64,000 bases of DNA from G963666535 sp963666535 (GTDB lineage: Bacteria; Bacillota; Clostridia; Oscillospirales; Oscillospiraceae), in assembly GCA_963666535.1 (NCBI GenBank), contig OY762913.1:1302001-1366000 (forward strand), read 5' to 3'. The translations under genes were made by a program, and so were the position numbers. Position 1 is the stretch's first letter. Each line of letters starts with the position of its first letter. Below, one piece after another: positions 7,591-15,857 of the stretch. Below the pieces are notes generated by a model. The model saw nothing but the letters and a program-made list of their open reading frames with translations. It was not told the DNA's origin and made no database searches.

Positions 7591-8832
7591 ATGAGAGCTT
7601 TTGTGGAACAACAGAATAGGGAGAGAAAATGGGCAGCAGCACTGCTTGTGTGCGTGCTTACCTTTTTCCTGGCCATGCCGCTGATCTTGCTGATGACCAC
7701 CCCCGCCGACGCAGTGACACAGGCAGAGATCGACGCACTGAAGAACAATGCAGATGATCTGGAAAGCCAGAAGGACGATCTGGCAAGCCAGATGAAGGCC
7801 ATTGCGGCGGATCGTTCCCAGGCGTTGGAACAAAAGTCCCTGCTGGAGCAGCAGATCAATGTGATTCAGGAACAGATCAACAACATCACAGAGCAGATTG
7901 AAAAGTATGACGGGCTGATCGCCCAGAAAGAGGCGGAGCTGGTGCAGGCCGAGGCGGACGAGGCTGCGCAGTACGAGCTGTTCTGCGACCGGGTGCGTAC
8001 AATGGAAGAGGACGGTGAGGTTTCCTATTGGAGCATCCTGTTTAACGCCGCGGATTTCTCGGATTTGCTGGATCGATTCGTTTTTGTCAACGAGGTGATG
8101 GAATACGACAACGCTGTGATGGACAAGCTGATTGCTATCCGGCAGCAAATTATCACCGACAAAGCCGAGCTGGAAACGGCGCGAGAGGAGCAAGAGGCTG
8201 CCAGGGTGCAGCAGCAAAGTGCGAAGGATGAGCTGAAAACGCAAGAGGCCTCTGTGGATGCGTTGGTGGCCCAGATCAGCGTGCAGCAGGACTTGGTGGA
8301 GGAATCCATTGAGGAACTGGAGGCACAGGCTGCCCAGCTGGATAAGGAGATTGCGGCCAAGCAGAAGCAGCTGGAAGCGCAGCTTGCGGGAGCGGGAATC
8401 AAGAGTGAAGCCGGCTATTTGTGGCCCCTTCCTGGATATAGCAATTTATCCTCCCTATACGCCGGGCGGATTGATCCCTTTACGGGAAAACCAGCCACGC
8501 ATACCGGCATCGACGTCCCCGCCCCAAAAAATACGCCCATTAAGGCGGCAAAAAGCGGCATTGTCATTACATCCACCTATAATAGGCGGGGGTATGGAAA
8601 CTATGTAGCAATCAGTCACGGTAACGGCGACTCTACCCTGTATGCCCATATGACCTCTCGGGCGGTGGAGGAGGGGGCCATTGTGACCCAGGGACAGGTG
8701 GTTGGATATATAGGCACAACAGGCCGCTCCACCGGCAATCATCTGCACTTCGAGGTTCGAGTCAACAACATCAGAATCGATCCGGTTACCTGCTATTCCG
8801 GTCTGACCTATAAAGGTGCGGCCCTCAATTGA
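7591..8832 (+). CDS. EnvC/PcsB-like protein: coiled coil plus M23 peptidase domain
   Basis: A 413-residue exported protein. An N-terminal hydrophobic segment (about 13-33) serves as a signal or anchor; about 35-270 is a long heptad-rich coiled coil, as in EnvC and PcsB; the C-terminus (about 285-410) is a LytM/M23 domain. The zinc-site pattern appears intact: HTGIDVP (first His and Asp) and HLHFEV (the HxH pair), which suggests an active endopeptidase rather than a mere activator. FtsEX partners of this shape are controlled by the FtsX loop through the coiled coil. Position straight after ftsEX supports that role. Start ATG at 7591 follows the 33-codon gene. Confidence 0.92.
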   Translation: MRAFVEQQNRERKWAAALLVCVLTFFLAMPLILLMTTPADAVTQAEIDALKNNADDLESQKDDLASQMKAIAADRSQALEQKSLLEQQINVIQEQINNITEQIEKYDGLIAQKEAELVQAEADEAAQYELFCDRVRTMEEDGEVSYWSILFNAADFSDLLDRFVFVNEVMEYDNAVMDKLIAIRQQIITDKAELETAREEQEAARVQQQSAKDELKTQEASVDALVAQISVQQDLVEESIEELEAQAAQLDKEIAAKQKQLEAQLAGAGIKSEAGYLWPLPGYSNLSSLYAGRIDPFTGKPATHTGIDVPAPKNTPIKAAKSGIVITSTYNRRGYGNYVAISHGNGDSTLYAHMTSRAVEEGAIVTQGQVVGYIGTTGRSTGNHLHFEVRVNNIRIDPVTCYSGLTYKGAALN

Positions 8833-8850
8833 GTCCGATCTAACAACCAA

Positions 8851-8884
8851 GCGGGAGACGGCGCCGTGTGGCGCTGTCTCCCGC
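8851..8884 (+). other. Hairpin between the M23 and S41 genes
   Basis: A 15-bp stem with one G-T pair (8851-8865 with 8870-8884) and a GTGT loop. There is no T-run, so it looks more like an mRNA stability or attenuation element than a full terminator. Confidence 0.5.
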
Positions 8885-8911
8885 TCAAGCAAAAGAAGGG
8901 GAAAAAACGCT

Positions 8912-10081
8912 ATGGATAAAAGGCGGTTTACACCGCTGCACCTCATATTGGCGGTGTTGCTGACGTTTTTGGGCACTGTGGGCGCGCTGGGTCTGGCCGG
9001 TTGGCTGATCATGGGGCCCACAGGTCTTGCTATGGTAGAGGGATTTGCGCTGGTCAATACCCGCTTTGTGGGAGAGTATGATCAGGATACGGTAACAGAT
9101 TCTGTGATGACCGAACTGGTTGACAGTTTGGGTGACCGCTGGAGCTATTACCTGACGCCAGACCGATATGAGGTACAGCAGGAGAAACGGGCAAATTCCT
9201 ATGTGGGAATCGGCGTTACGGTATCCTACGAGCGAGAGGAAGGCCTGCTGATTATGTCGGTCACCGAAGATGGACCGGCCGGACAGGTCGGGGTTCTGGC
9301 AGGTGAGGTCATTACGGCTGTGGACGGGACCTCAATTGCGGGTGAGGCAAAGGAAAACGGGACATCCCTGATTCTGGGCGAGGCGGGAACCACCGTTGAG
9401 CTGACGCTGCTGGCGGAAGACGGCAGTACGCGCACGGTGACAGTGACCAGGATCAAACTGTCGTCCAGTTCAGTCAGTTACGAAATGGTTGAGGACGGGA
9501 TCGGACTGATCAAGGTCAAAAATTTCTACACCGACAGTGCCAGACAGATGCAGGCTGCGGTGGAAGAACTGCGAGCACAGGGGGCAGCCGCACTGATCTT
9601 TGACATGCGCAATAATTCGGGTGGGTATGTGACCGAACTGACCGAGATACTGGATGATCTGCTGCCCGAGGGACCCATTTTTCGCAGCACGACAAAAAGC
9701 GGGCGTGAAACAGTGGTCCAGTCAGATGAAGCGTGCGTGGAGCTTCCCATGGCGGTGCTGGTGAATGAGAACACGTATAGCGCGGCGGAGTTTTTTGCGG
9801 CGGAGCTGCAGGAGCAGGGCTGGGCCGCCATTGTGGGCAGCGAGACCAGTGGGAAAGGGTATTCACAGGTGACCTTTGCGCTGCCCACGGGCGGCGCGCT
9901 GGCCCTGTCTACCGGCGTGTACCGAACGGGAGAAGGAGTCTCTTTGATCGGGACGGGGCTTTCGCTGGATTACCCGGTGGATCTGACCGAGGAGAACGCC
10001 AAGCTTTTGGCTTCCGGCATTTTGAAAATCAATGATGACCTACAGATGCAAACAGCACTTGAAGTGCTGCGGGGGCAGTAA
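8912..10081 (+). CDS. S41 family C-terminal processing protease
   Basis: A 389-residue membrane-anchored serine protease of the CtpA/CtpB type. One N-terminal helix (about 9-35) is followed by a region resembling the S41 helical cap, a PDZ domain (about 95-180, with the GPAGQVGVLAGEVI carboxylate-binding loop) and the S41 core. The catalytic dyad is Ser290 in NTYSAAEF and Lys315 in TSGKG; DMRNNSGG (231-238) is the conserved strand. Such proteases trim exported proteins; in Bacillus, CtpB acts in sporulation signalling. It sits downstream of ftsEX-M23, suggesting it processes cell-wall proteins, but the substrate is unknown. The ATG at 8912 has GAAGGGG upstream. Confidence 0.93.
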   Translation: MDKRRFTPLHLILAVLLTFLGTVGALGLAGWLIMGPTGLAMVEGFALVNTRFVGEYDQDTVTDSVMTELVDSLGDRWSYYLTPDRYEVQQEKRANSYVGIGVTVSYEREEGLLIMSVTEDGPAGQVGVLAGEVITAVDGTSIAGEAKENGTSLILGEAGTTVELTLLAEDGSTRTVTVTRIKLSSSSVSYEMVEDGIGLIKVKNFYTDSARQMQAAVEELRAQGAAALIFDMRNNSGGYVTELTEILDDLLPEGPIFRSTTKSGRETVVQSDEACVELPMAVLVNENTYSAAEFFAAELQEQGWAAIVGSETSGKGYSQVTFALPTGGALALSTGVYRTGEGVSLIGTGLSLDYPVDLTEENAKLLASGILKINDDLQMQTALEVLRGQ

Positions 10082-10093
10082 AAAAAATTGTTT

Positions 10094-10131
10094 ATGCGGC
10101 ACAGGGATGGAAACACTCTGTGCCGCATTTT
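10094..10131 (+). terminator. Terminator after the S41 protease gene
   Basis: An 11-bp perfect stem (10094-10104 with 10118-10128) with a 13-base loop and a short TTT(T) run. Confidence 0.65.
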
Positions 10132-10190
10132 CCCATTGGTGTTGGCATAGCCGTGCTCCATTCGGCATAGAAAAGCGTGAGGTGAAGGGC

Positions 10191-10880
10191 GTGCTGGGGC
10201 GGATTGTAACGGCGGAAAACGGATGGAGAATACGGCTGGAGCGGGAAGAAATTGGAGGACTTGTCTTTCTGCGGGCAGAGATACCCGGCAATGGCTGGCT
10301 CGGGAAGCACCGCTTGGCACGCGGGGCTCGCCTCTTGGCGGCACATGGGGTGACGCGGGTGGTGACGCCGCCTGGATTTGGACGGTGGGATATTCTGCGC
10401 GGTCAAGGACTCAGCAGGGTGGACACGGGGGCATTTTGTCGAGCGATGGCCGGAACCATGGCCCTGACGGCGCTGGAACAGAAGGGGAGAAGGCCGGAGG
10501 ACTGTGCGGTGATCCTGCGCGGGGACCGGGCGGACGCCGCCATGTATCGCACCGCGGAGGAGCTTTGTCCTTTTGTACGGCGGCTGGCAGTATCGGCCGC
10601 CGGCGGCGCGGCGCTAGCAGAACATTTGTGGCGGGAATATGGTATGCCCATTGTAGAAGACCGGCGGATTTGTGATCTTGCAGTCCATTTTTCCGATTGC
10701 TCTGCGGGAGCCGAATGTCAAACCATATTCCTTGGCGGAACAGAATTGCCGCCTCGAGGTTTTAAAACGGAAGTTACGGGGATTACCTTGCCGGAAAACT
10801 GCGATTGCCTTGCATTGACGGCGGCGCTGTGGGAAATGGGCCGTCTTGCGCCTGGGACGGTGAGGGTAGATTTTCCTTGA
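10191..10880 (+). CDS. Hypothetical protein
   Basis: I do not recognise this 229-residue product. It has no signal peptide or membrane helix. The middle (DCAVILRGDRADAAMYRTA) followed by VRRLAVSAAGGAALAEHLW and then YGMPIVED reads like alternating strands and helices of a small Rossmann-like domain. The start is uncertain: the GTG at 10191 has AGGTGAAGG just upstream and comes after the S41 terminator; GTG at 10182 is an alternative, and the frame stays open further upstream across that terminator. The stop overlaps the -35 box of the greA promoter. It is probably expressed alone. Confidence 0.55.
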   Translation: MLGRIVTAENGWRIRLEREEIGGLVFLRAEIPGNGWLGKHRLARGARLLAAHGVTRVVTPPGFGRWDILRGQGLSRVDTGAFCRAMAGTMALTALEQKGRRPEDCAVILRGDRADAAMYRTAEELCPFVRRLAVSAAGGAALAEHLWREYGMPIVEDRRICDLAVHFSDCSAGAECQTIFLGGTELPPRGFKTEVTGITLPENCDCLALTAALWEMGRLAPGTVRVDFP

Positions 10881-10905
10881 CAGGGTGGGGCAAACTATCT
10901 ATAAT
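10877..10905 (+). promoter_or_regulatory. Consensus sigma-A promoter for greA-lysS
   Basis: TTGACA (10877-10882), 17-bp spacer, TATAAT (10900-10905): both hexamers are perfect. The predicted leader to the greA ATG is about 68 bases. Confidence 0.88.
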
Positions 10906-10979
10906 AGGCTACAATGTATCGGTATACCCAATTCTTTTATTAAATGTGTATCCATGAATGAAAGGTGTGCAAACATAAC

Positions 10980-11450
10980 ATGGCAAAAGAATATAAGCTC
11001 AGCCCGGAGCGCTGCGAGAAGCTGAAAGAGGAACTGAATTACCTGAAAACCACCCGCGAGAAGGAAGTGGCCGAACTGATTAAGGAGGCGCGTTCCTTCG
11101 GCGATTTGTCCGAGAACAGCGAGTATGACGAAGCGAAAAACGAGCAGGGTAAGCTTTACTCCCGCATTGCGGAGGTGGAGGAGATCCTTGCAAACTGCGT
11201 GATTGTAGAGGACACCGATGACGGTATGCATATCCGCATGGGCTCCACAGTAGAGGTTCTGGACGAAGAGTTTGATGAGAAGCTGACGTATAAAATTGTC
11301 GGCTCTCAGGAGGCGGACCCCATCAATGGTACCATCTCTGAGGATTCTCCCTTTGGCAGGGCCATTGTCGGGAAAAACCAGGGCGACGAAGTGATTGTGG
11401 AAGCACCGGTTGGCACCATCAAATACAAGATTTTGAGTGTAACGAGATAA
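10980..11450 (+). CDS. greA: Transcription elongation factor GreA
   Basis: GreA rescues backtracked RNA polymerase by stimulating cleavage of the nascent RNA. The 156-residue protein has the N-terminal coiled coil with the acidic tip GDLSENSEY (Asp42 and Glu45 are the residues that reach the polymerase active site) and the C-terminal FKBP-like domain ending DEVIVEAPVGTIKYKILSV. The ATG at 10980 gives the family N-terminus (MAKEYKLS); AAAGGTG lies 12 bases upstream, and a GTG at 10965 overlaps it. lysS follows 13 bases later, forming a greA-lysS transcription unit seen in other Firmicutes. Confidence 0.96.
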   Translation: MAKEYKLSPERCEKLKEELNYLKTTREKEVAELIKEARSFGDLSENSEYDEAKNEQGKLYSRIAEVEEILANCVIVEDTDDGMHIRMGSTVEVLDEEFDEKLTYKIVGSQEADPINGTISEDSPFGRAIVGKNQGDEVIVEAPVGTIKYKILSVTR

Positions 11451-11463
11451 GGACGGAAACGCA

Positions 11464-12966
11464 ATGAGCGAAGAGAAAAACAGTGACAATCAGCAGCCGG
11501 AGGCAGAGCTGTCAGAACTGCTGAAAATTCGGCGGGAAAAGCTGCAGGAGTTACAGGAGACCGGTAACGACCCCTTTCAGATCACCAAATATGAAGTCAC
11601 AGCCAAAAGCATGGAAATTAAGGAAGATTTTGCCGAGATGGAGGGAAAGCCTGTCTCGGTTGCCGGTCGTATTGTTTCTAAGCGTGGTATGGGCAAGGTA
11701 AGCTTTTGTGATCTACAGGACGGGGCGGGTCGTATCCAGCTTTATATCCGAAAGGACGAGATGGGCGAGGAGCCGTATAACCGTTTTAAAAAGACGGATA
11801 TCGGCGATATTGTCGGCGTAAAGGGCATCGCGTTTTTGACCCAGCGGGGCGAAATCTCCGTTCGTGCGGAGGAGGTAACGCTGCTGTCAAAATCCCTGTT
11901 GCCATTGCCTGAAAAATTCCATGGCCTGACCAATACCGAACTGCGGTATCGGCAGCGATATGTCGACCTGATCGTCAACCCCGAGGTGCGCCGAAATTTC
12001 GAGATTCGCTCCAAATTTATCAAGTATGTCAGAGACTATCTGGACGGTCGCGGCTATATGGAGGTGGAGACGCCGGTTTTGAATACCATTTCCGGCGGCG
12101 CAACCGCCCGCCCCTTTATTACACATCATAACACTTTAGATATTGACATGTATATGCGGATTGCCACCGAGCTGCATCTGAAGCGTCTGGTGGTGGGCGG
12201 CTTGGAGCGGGTGTATGAAATCGGCCGCATTTTCCGCAATGAAGGTATGGATACCCGCCACAATCCTGAATTCACCACCGTGGAGCTTTACGAGGCTTTC
12301 GCTGATTTCAACGACATGATGGATCTGTTTGAGGAATTGCTGTCCTCCGCTGCCATGAAGATTTTGGGTACCTATGACGTACAGTGGCAGGGCGAGCAAG
12401 TGAGTCTGGCGCCCGGTTTTAAGCGCATGACTATGGCGGAAGCCGTTCAGGAACATTTGGGGATTGACTTCATGACCATCACAGACGATGCCCAGGCTGT
12501 TTCGGCCGCCAAGGCAAAGGGCGTGGACATGGATGGGAAAGCCCAGACCTGGGGTAACGCCCTGTACGAGTGCTTTGATCAGCGTGTAGAGGAAAAGCTG
12601 GTGCAGCCTACGTTTATTACCATGCATCCTGTGGATGTTTCTCCTCTGGCGAAGCGCTCCCCCGCTGACCCGCGGCTGACCGAGCGGTTTGAGTTGTTTA
12701 TCTGCCGCAGCGAGATGGGCAACGCCTTCTCCGAGCTGAATGACCCCATTGACCAAAAGGAGCGGTTCCGCAAGCAGGTTGAACTGCGGGAAAAAGGGGA
12801 TGACGAGGCGGGCATGATGGATGACGACTATGTTACCGCGCTGGAATACGGGCTGCCCCCCACGGGTGGACTGGGGATCGGGATTGACCGCTGTGTGATG
12901 CTTTTGACTGACAGTTCCTCCATTCGGGACGTAATTTTGTTCCCCACTATGAAACCATTGGACTAA
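11464..12966 (+). CDS. lysS: Lysyl-tRNA synthetase, class II
   Basis: Charges tRNA-Lys with lysine. The 500-residue protein has an N-terminal OB-fold anticodon-binding domain (about 55-160, PVSVAGRIVSKRGMGKVSF) and a class II core with motif 2 (FRNEGMDTRHNPEFT) and motif 3 (GLGIGIDRCVMLL). The N-terminus carries the usual charged helix of LysS. No T-box precedes it; expression appears to come from the greA promoter. A hairpin follows the stop codon. Confidence 0.97.
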   Translation: MSEEKNSDNQQPEAELSELLKIRREKLQELQETGNDPFQITKYEVTAKSMEIKEDFAEMEGKPVSVAGRIVSKRGMGKVSFCDLQDGAGRIQLYIRKDEMGEEPYNRFKKTDIGDIVGVKGIAFLTQRGEISVRAEEVTLLSKSLLPLPEKFHGLTNTELRYRQRYVDLIVNPEVRRNFEIRSKFIKYVRDYLDGRGYMEVETPVLNTISGGATARPFITHHNTLDIDMYMRIATELHLKRLVVGGLERVYEIGRIFRNEGMDTRHNPEFTTVELYEAFADFNDMMDLFEELLSSAAMKILGTYDVQWQGEQVSLAPGFKRMTMAEAVQEHLGIDFMTITDDAQAVSAAKAKGVDMDGKAQTWGNALYECFDQRVEEKLVQPTFITMHPVDVSPLAKRSPADPRLTERFELFICRSEMGNAFSELNDPIDQKERFRKQVELREKGDDEAGMMDDDYVTALEYGLPPTGGLGIGIDRCVMLLTDSSSIRDVILFPTMKPLD

Positions 12967-12972
12967 ACAAAG

Positions 12973-13006
12973 CAGCATACCGACAGGAAAGACTGCCGGT
13001 ATGCTG
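12973..13006 (+). terminator. Hairpin terminator after lysS
   Basis: A 10-bp perfect stem (12973-12982 with 12997-13006). The T-run is short and interrupted (TTGCGCTT), so termination efficiency is uncertain. Confidence 0.6.
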
Positions 13007-13044
13007 TTGCGCTTCTGTGCATCTGCAAAAAGGAAGTGGGAACT

Positions 13045-14412
13045 GTGCTGCGAAGATTTGTCCGGCGACTGCTCATGGGAAGGAATGTCAATCCGACCCG
13101 GGTGGTTGTGGTCTCTTTTGGAGCGATTATTCTGGTTGGCACTTTGCTGCTGGCGTTGCCCGTTGCGTCCAAAAGTGGAGAGAGTGCCGGGTTTTTGACC
13201 GCGTTGTTTACGGCTACCTCCGCCACCTGTGTCACCGGTCTTGTCGTTGTGGACACATGGATGCAATGGTCGCTGTTTGGACAGAGCGTTATTCTGGTGA
13301 TGATCCAGTTTGGCGGATTGGGTTTTATTACGATCATTTCGTTGTTTTCCATCGTTCTCCACCGGCGGATTGGTTTGTCAGAGCGGCTAATTATTATGTC
13401 AACCTTTAACCTGAACGATATGAGTGGCTTGGCTGGCTTGGTGCGCCATGTTTTGGCTGGGACTGCCATCATGGAGGGGGTAGGCGCGGTGATCCTGTCC
13501 ATTTGCTTTATCCCGGATTTTGGCTGGCGGGGCGGCATCTGGCGGGGATTGTTCCATTCTGTATCCGCCTTTTGCAACGCCGGCTTTGACCTAATGGGCA
13601 GCGGCGGGGCCTTTACCGGGCTTACCACCTATGCCGACCGTCCTGCCGTCCTGCTTACTGTAATGCTGCTGATCATCGTAGGCGGCCTTGGTTTTTTTGT
13701 ATGGGAGGACCTGTGGAAGAAGCGCTGTTGGAGAAAACTTGATCTGTATTCCAAACTGGTTATTGCCGTAACCGCATTTCTGCTTTTGTCTGGTACCCTC
13801 TGTTTCCTTGTGGGCGAGTGGAATAACGGGGGAACCCTTGGCGCAATGCCGATTTGGGAAAAGACGCTGAATGCGGCGTTTCAGTCAGTAACCCTCCGCA
13901 CGGCGGGGTTTAATACGCTGGATCAAAGCGTATTGAGCGAAAACGGGCAAGTGTTGTCCATCCTGTTTATGCTCATCGGCGGCGGCTCGGGTTCCACGGC
14001 GGGCGGGCTTAAGGTGATGACGGTGACGGTTTTGGCATTGGCGATCCGGGCAAGTATGACCGGGCGGGAAGAAGTGTATATCCGTGGCCGGAGCATTCCC
14101 CACTATCGAGTGATGAATGCGCTGACACTGACCGTGATGGTGGGCGCTTTGTTTATTGCAGCATCTATGGTCATTGCAACGGTGGACGGGATTCCTTTTT
14201 TAGCTGCCGCCTTTGAAACGGCCTCGGCAATGGGAACGGTCGGCTTATCCATGGGGGTTACGCCGACGCTTACTGCCTTTTCCCGGTTGCTGGTGATTTG
14301 CCTGATGTTTATCGGACGGGTTGGAATCCTATCGTTCTCCATTGCGTTTTTGATCCGGAGCCAAACAACGGATAAGCTACACTATCCCACGTTTACTGTT
14401 ATGATTGGTTAG
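13045..14412 (+). CDS. ktrB: TrkH/KtrB-type potassium uptake membrane subunit
   Basis: A 455-residue polytopic protein of the Trk/Ktr/HKT superfamily, the ion-conducting subunit of potassium uptake. Four repeats of helix-P-loop-helix are visible, with pore-loop segments such as TATSATCVTGL, SVSAFCNAGFD, SVTLRTAGFNT and ETASAMGTVGLSMG, each with the filter glycine. The length and the single-domain RCK partner next door indicate KtrB rather than proteobacterial TrkH. The GTG at 13045 has AAAGGAAG 8 bases upstream; the GTG at 13036 overlaps that site. It is followed 9 bases later by ktrA. Confidence 0.93.
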   Translation: MLRRFVRRLLMGRNVNPTRVVVVSFGAIILVGTLLLALPVASKSGESAGFLTALFTATSATCVTGLVVVDTWMQWSLFGQSVILVMIQFGGLGFITIISLFSIVLHRRIGLSERLIIMSTFNLNDMSGLAGLVRHVLAGTAIMEGVGAVILSICFIPDFGWRGGIWRGLFHSVSAFCNAGFDLMGSGGAFTGLTTYADRPAVLLTVMLLIIVGGLGFFVWEDLWKKRCWRKLDLYSKLVIAVTAFLLLSGTLCFLVGEWNNGGTLGAMPIWEKTLNAAFQSVTLRTAGFNTLDQSVLSENGQVLSILFMLIGGGSGSTAGGLKVMTVTVLALAIRASMTGREEVYIRGRSIPHYRVMNALTLTVMVGALFIAASMVIATVDGIPFLAAAFETASAMGTVGLSMGVTPTLTAFSRLLVICLMFIGRVGILSFSIAFLIRSQTTDKLHYPTFTVMIG

Positions 14413-14421
14413 GTGATTGCA

Positions 14422-15075
14422 ATGAAAAATTTTATTGTCATTGGACTGGGACGATTTGGTACCGCTGTCGCCAGAGAGCTGTTCGACCTGGGATATGAGG
14501 TGCTGGCAGTGGATAAGCATAGTGAAAAAGTGCAGGCAATCGCCGACAAGGTTACCCATGCCGTAACGGGCGACGCATGCGACCCCGCGGTACTGCGGTC
14601 ACTGGACCCACAGGCTTATGACTGTGCCGTGGTTGCGATGAGTGACGACATTGGAAACAGTGCGCTGGTGACTATGCTGTTAAAGGAAATGGGAATTGCG
14701 GAAATCGTGTGCAAAGCCCGCAACCATACCCACAAGAAAGTGCTGATGCGGATCGGTGCTGACCGGGTGGTGTTTCCTGAGCATGAGATGGGCATCAAAC
14801 TGGCACAGGGTCTGGTCCATTCCAATATCCTCAACTACATTGAGCTATCCGACAGTTGTGGGATCGTGGAGCTGCCGCTGCCCACCACCTGGGAGAAAAA
14901 AAGCATTGCAGAGCTTAACGTACGTGCGGCCTACCATGTAAACGTGATCGCGATTCGCAGGGAAGACAGCGGCGAGTTGCAGGTGTCACCCGGCGGAGAA
15001 TATGGGTTTCAAAAAGGAGACATTCTTGTGATTCTTGGCAAGAATGAGGATACCGACCGGTTGCTTACGTTATGA
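14422..15075 (+). CDS. ktrA: KtrA/TrkA-type regulatory subunit of potassium uptake
   Basis: A 217-residue cytosolic gating ring subunit: RCK_N (TrkA-N) Rossmann domain with GLGRFG (8-13) and the nucleotide-binding acidic residue in AVDKHS, followed by RCK_C (about 135-217, GIVELPLPTTWEKKS). In this family ATP/ADP or NAD(H) binding gates the channel, and in many Firmicutes c-di-AMP binds RCK_C; that is family knowledge, not visible here. The ATG at 14422 follows AGGTG; GTG at 14413 is less likely. Its last four bases (ATGA) overlap the start of the methyltransferase gene. Confidence 0.93.
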   Translation: MKNFIVIGLGRFGTAVARELFDLGYEVLAVDKHSEKVQAIADKVTHAVTGDACDPAVLRSLDPQAYDCAVVAMSDDIGNSALVTMLLKEMGIAEIVCKARNHTHKKVLMRIGADRVVFPEHEMGIKLAQGLVHSNILNYIELSDSCGIVELPLPTTWEKKSIAELNVRAAYHVNVIAIRREDSGELQVSPGGEYGFQKGDILVILGKNEDTDRLLTL

Positions 15076-15836
15076 CAGAACGAATCGTAAGCCGTGCAAA
15101 TCCTCTGGTCAGCCACATCCGCAAGCTGGGCCGCGACCGGAGTTACCGCCGAGAGCAAGGCGAATTCCTGTGTGAAGGTCCCAAAATGCTGGAGGAGGCA
15201 CTGCACTGGGGAGCGGAGCTGACCACAGTGGTGGCAGCGGAAGAGCTGCCCCTGCCAAGACTGCCAGATGGCGTGCGAAGGGTAGAGGTTCCGGCGGAAC
15301 TTCTCAAGTCGCTTGCACAGACAGAGACGCCGCAGGGTGTGTTATTCCTGTGCCGATTTCCCGTACCGTTTGTGCCGGACAGGCTATCAGGTGCCCATTA
15401 TCTGGTTTTGGATGGCCTGCAGGATCCCGGTAATGTGGGAACAATCTGGCGGACAGCGGATGCGTTCGGTTGTGACGGCATCTTTCTGGTCAACCACTGT
15501 GTTGATCCCTACAACGCAAAGACGGTGCGGGCGACCATGGGGGCGGTGTTTCGCCTGCCCTTATGGGAAACCGAACCGGATGTCCTCTCGGAAAGCTTGG
15601 GAAAGGCGGACATTCCTCTGTATGCCACCGCCCTGCGGGAGGATACCGAGGATGTGCGTCAGGTGAAATTGACCCGTGCCGCTGTCCTCATCGGCAGCGA
15701 GGGACACGGCGTGTCCCAAGAAATGCTGGCCCGCTGTGGGAAAACGATAAAAATTCCCATGGCAGAGCGCTGCGAATCCCTCAATGCGGCGGTGGCGGCA
15801 TCGGTGGTTTTGTGGGAAATGTGCCGGAATCAATAA
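15072..15836 (+). CDS. TrmH/SpoU-family RNA 2'-O-methyltransferase
   Basis: A 254-residue SPOUT methyltransferase that uses S-adenosylmethionine to methylate a ribose in rRNA or tRNA. An N-terminal SpoU substrate-binding domain (VSHIRKLGRDRSYRREQGEFLCEG) is followed by the knotted catalytic domain with the three motifs: LQDPGNVGTIWRTADAFG, IGSEGHGVS and SLNAAVAASVVLWE. It resembles TsnR/YsgA-type rRNA methylases, but the target nucleotide is not inferable. The start overlaps the ktrA stop (ATGA), indicating coupling. dprA follows 21 bases later with its own strong ribosome site. Confidence 0.92.
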   Translation: MTERIVSRANPLVSHIRKLGRDRSYRREQGEFLCEGPKMLEEALHWGAELTTVVAAEELPLPRLPDGVRRVEVPAELLKSLAQTETPQGVLFLCRFPVPFVPDRLSGAHYLVLDGLQDPGNVGTIWRTADAFGCDGIFLVNHCVDPYNAKTVRATMGAVFRLPLWETEPDVLSESLGKADIPLYATALREDTEDVRQVKLTRAAVLIGSEGHGVSQEMLARCGKTIKIPMAERCESLNAAVAASVVLWEMCRNQ

Positions 15837-15857
15837 GGACAGAAGGAGGTGCTCTTG

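Noticed and set aside
12136..13362. 408-codon minus-strand frame across lysS and ktrB
   Set aside because: Crosses the lysS terminator and two certain genes; low-quality composition.
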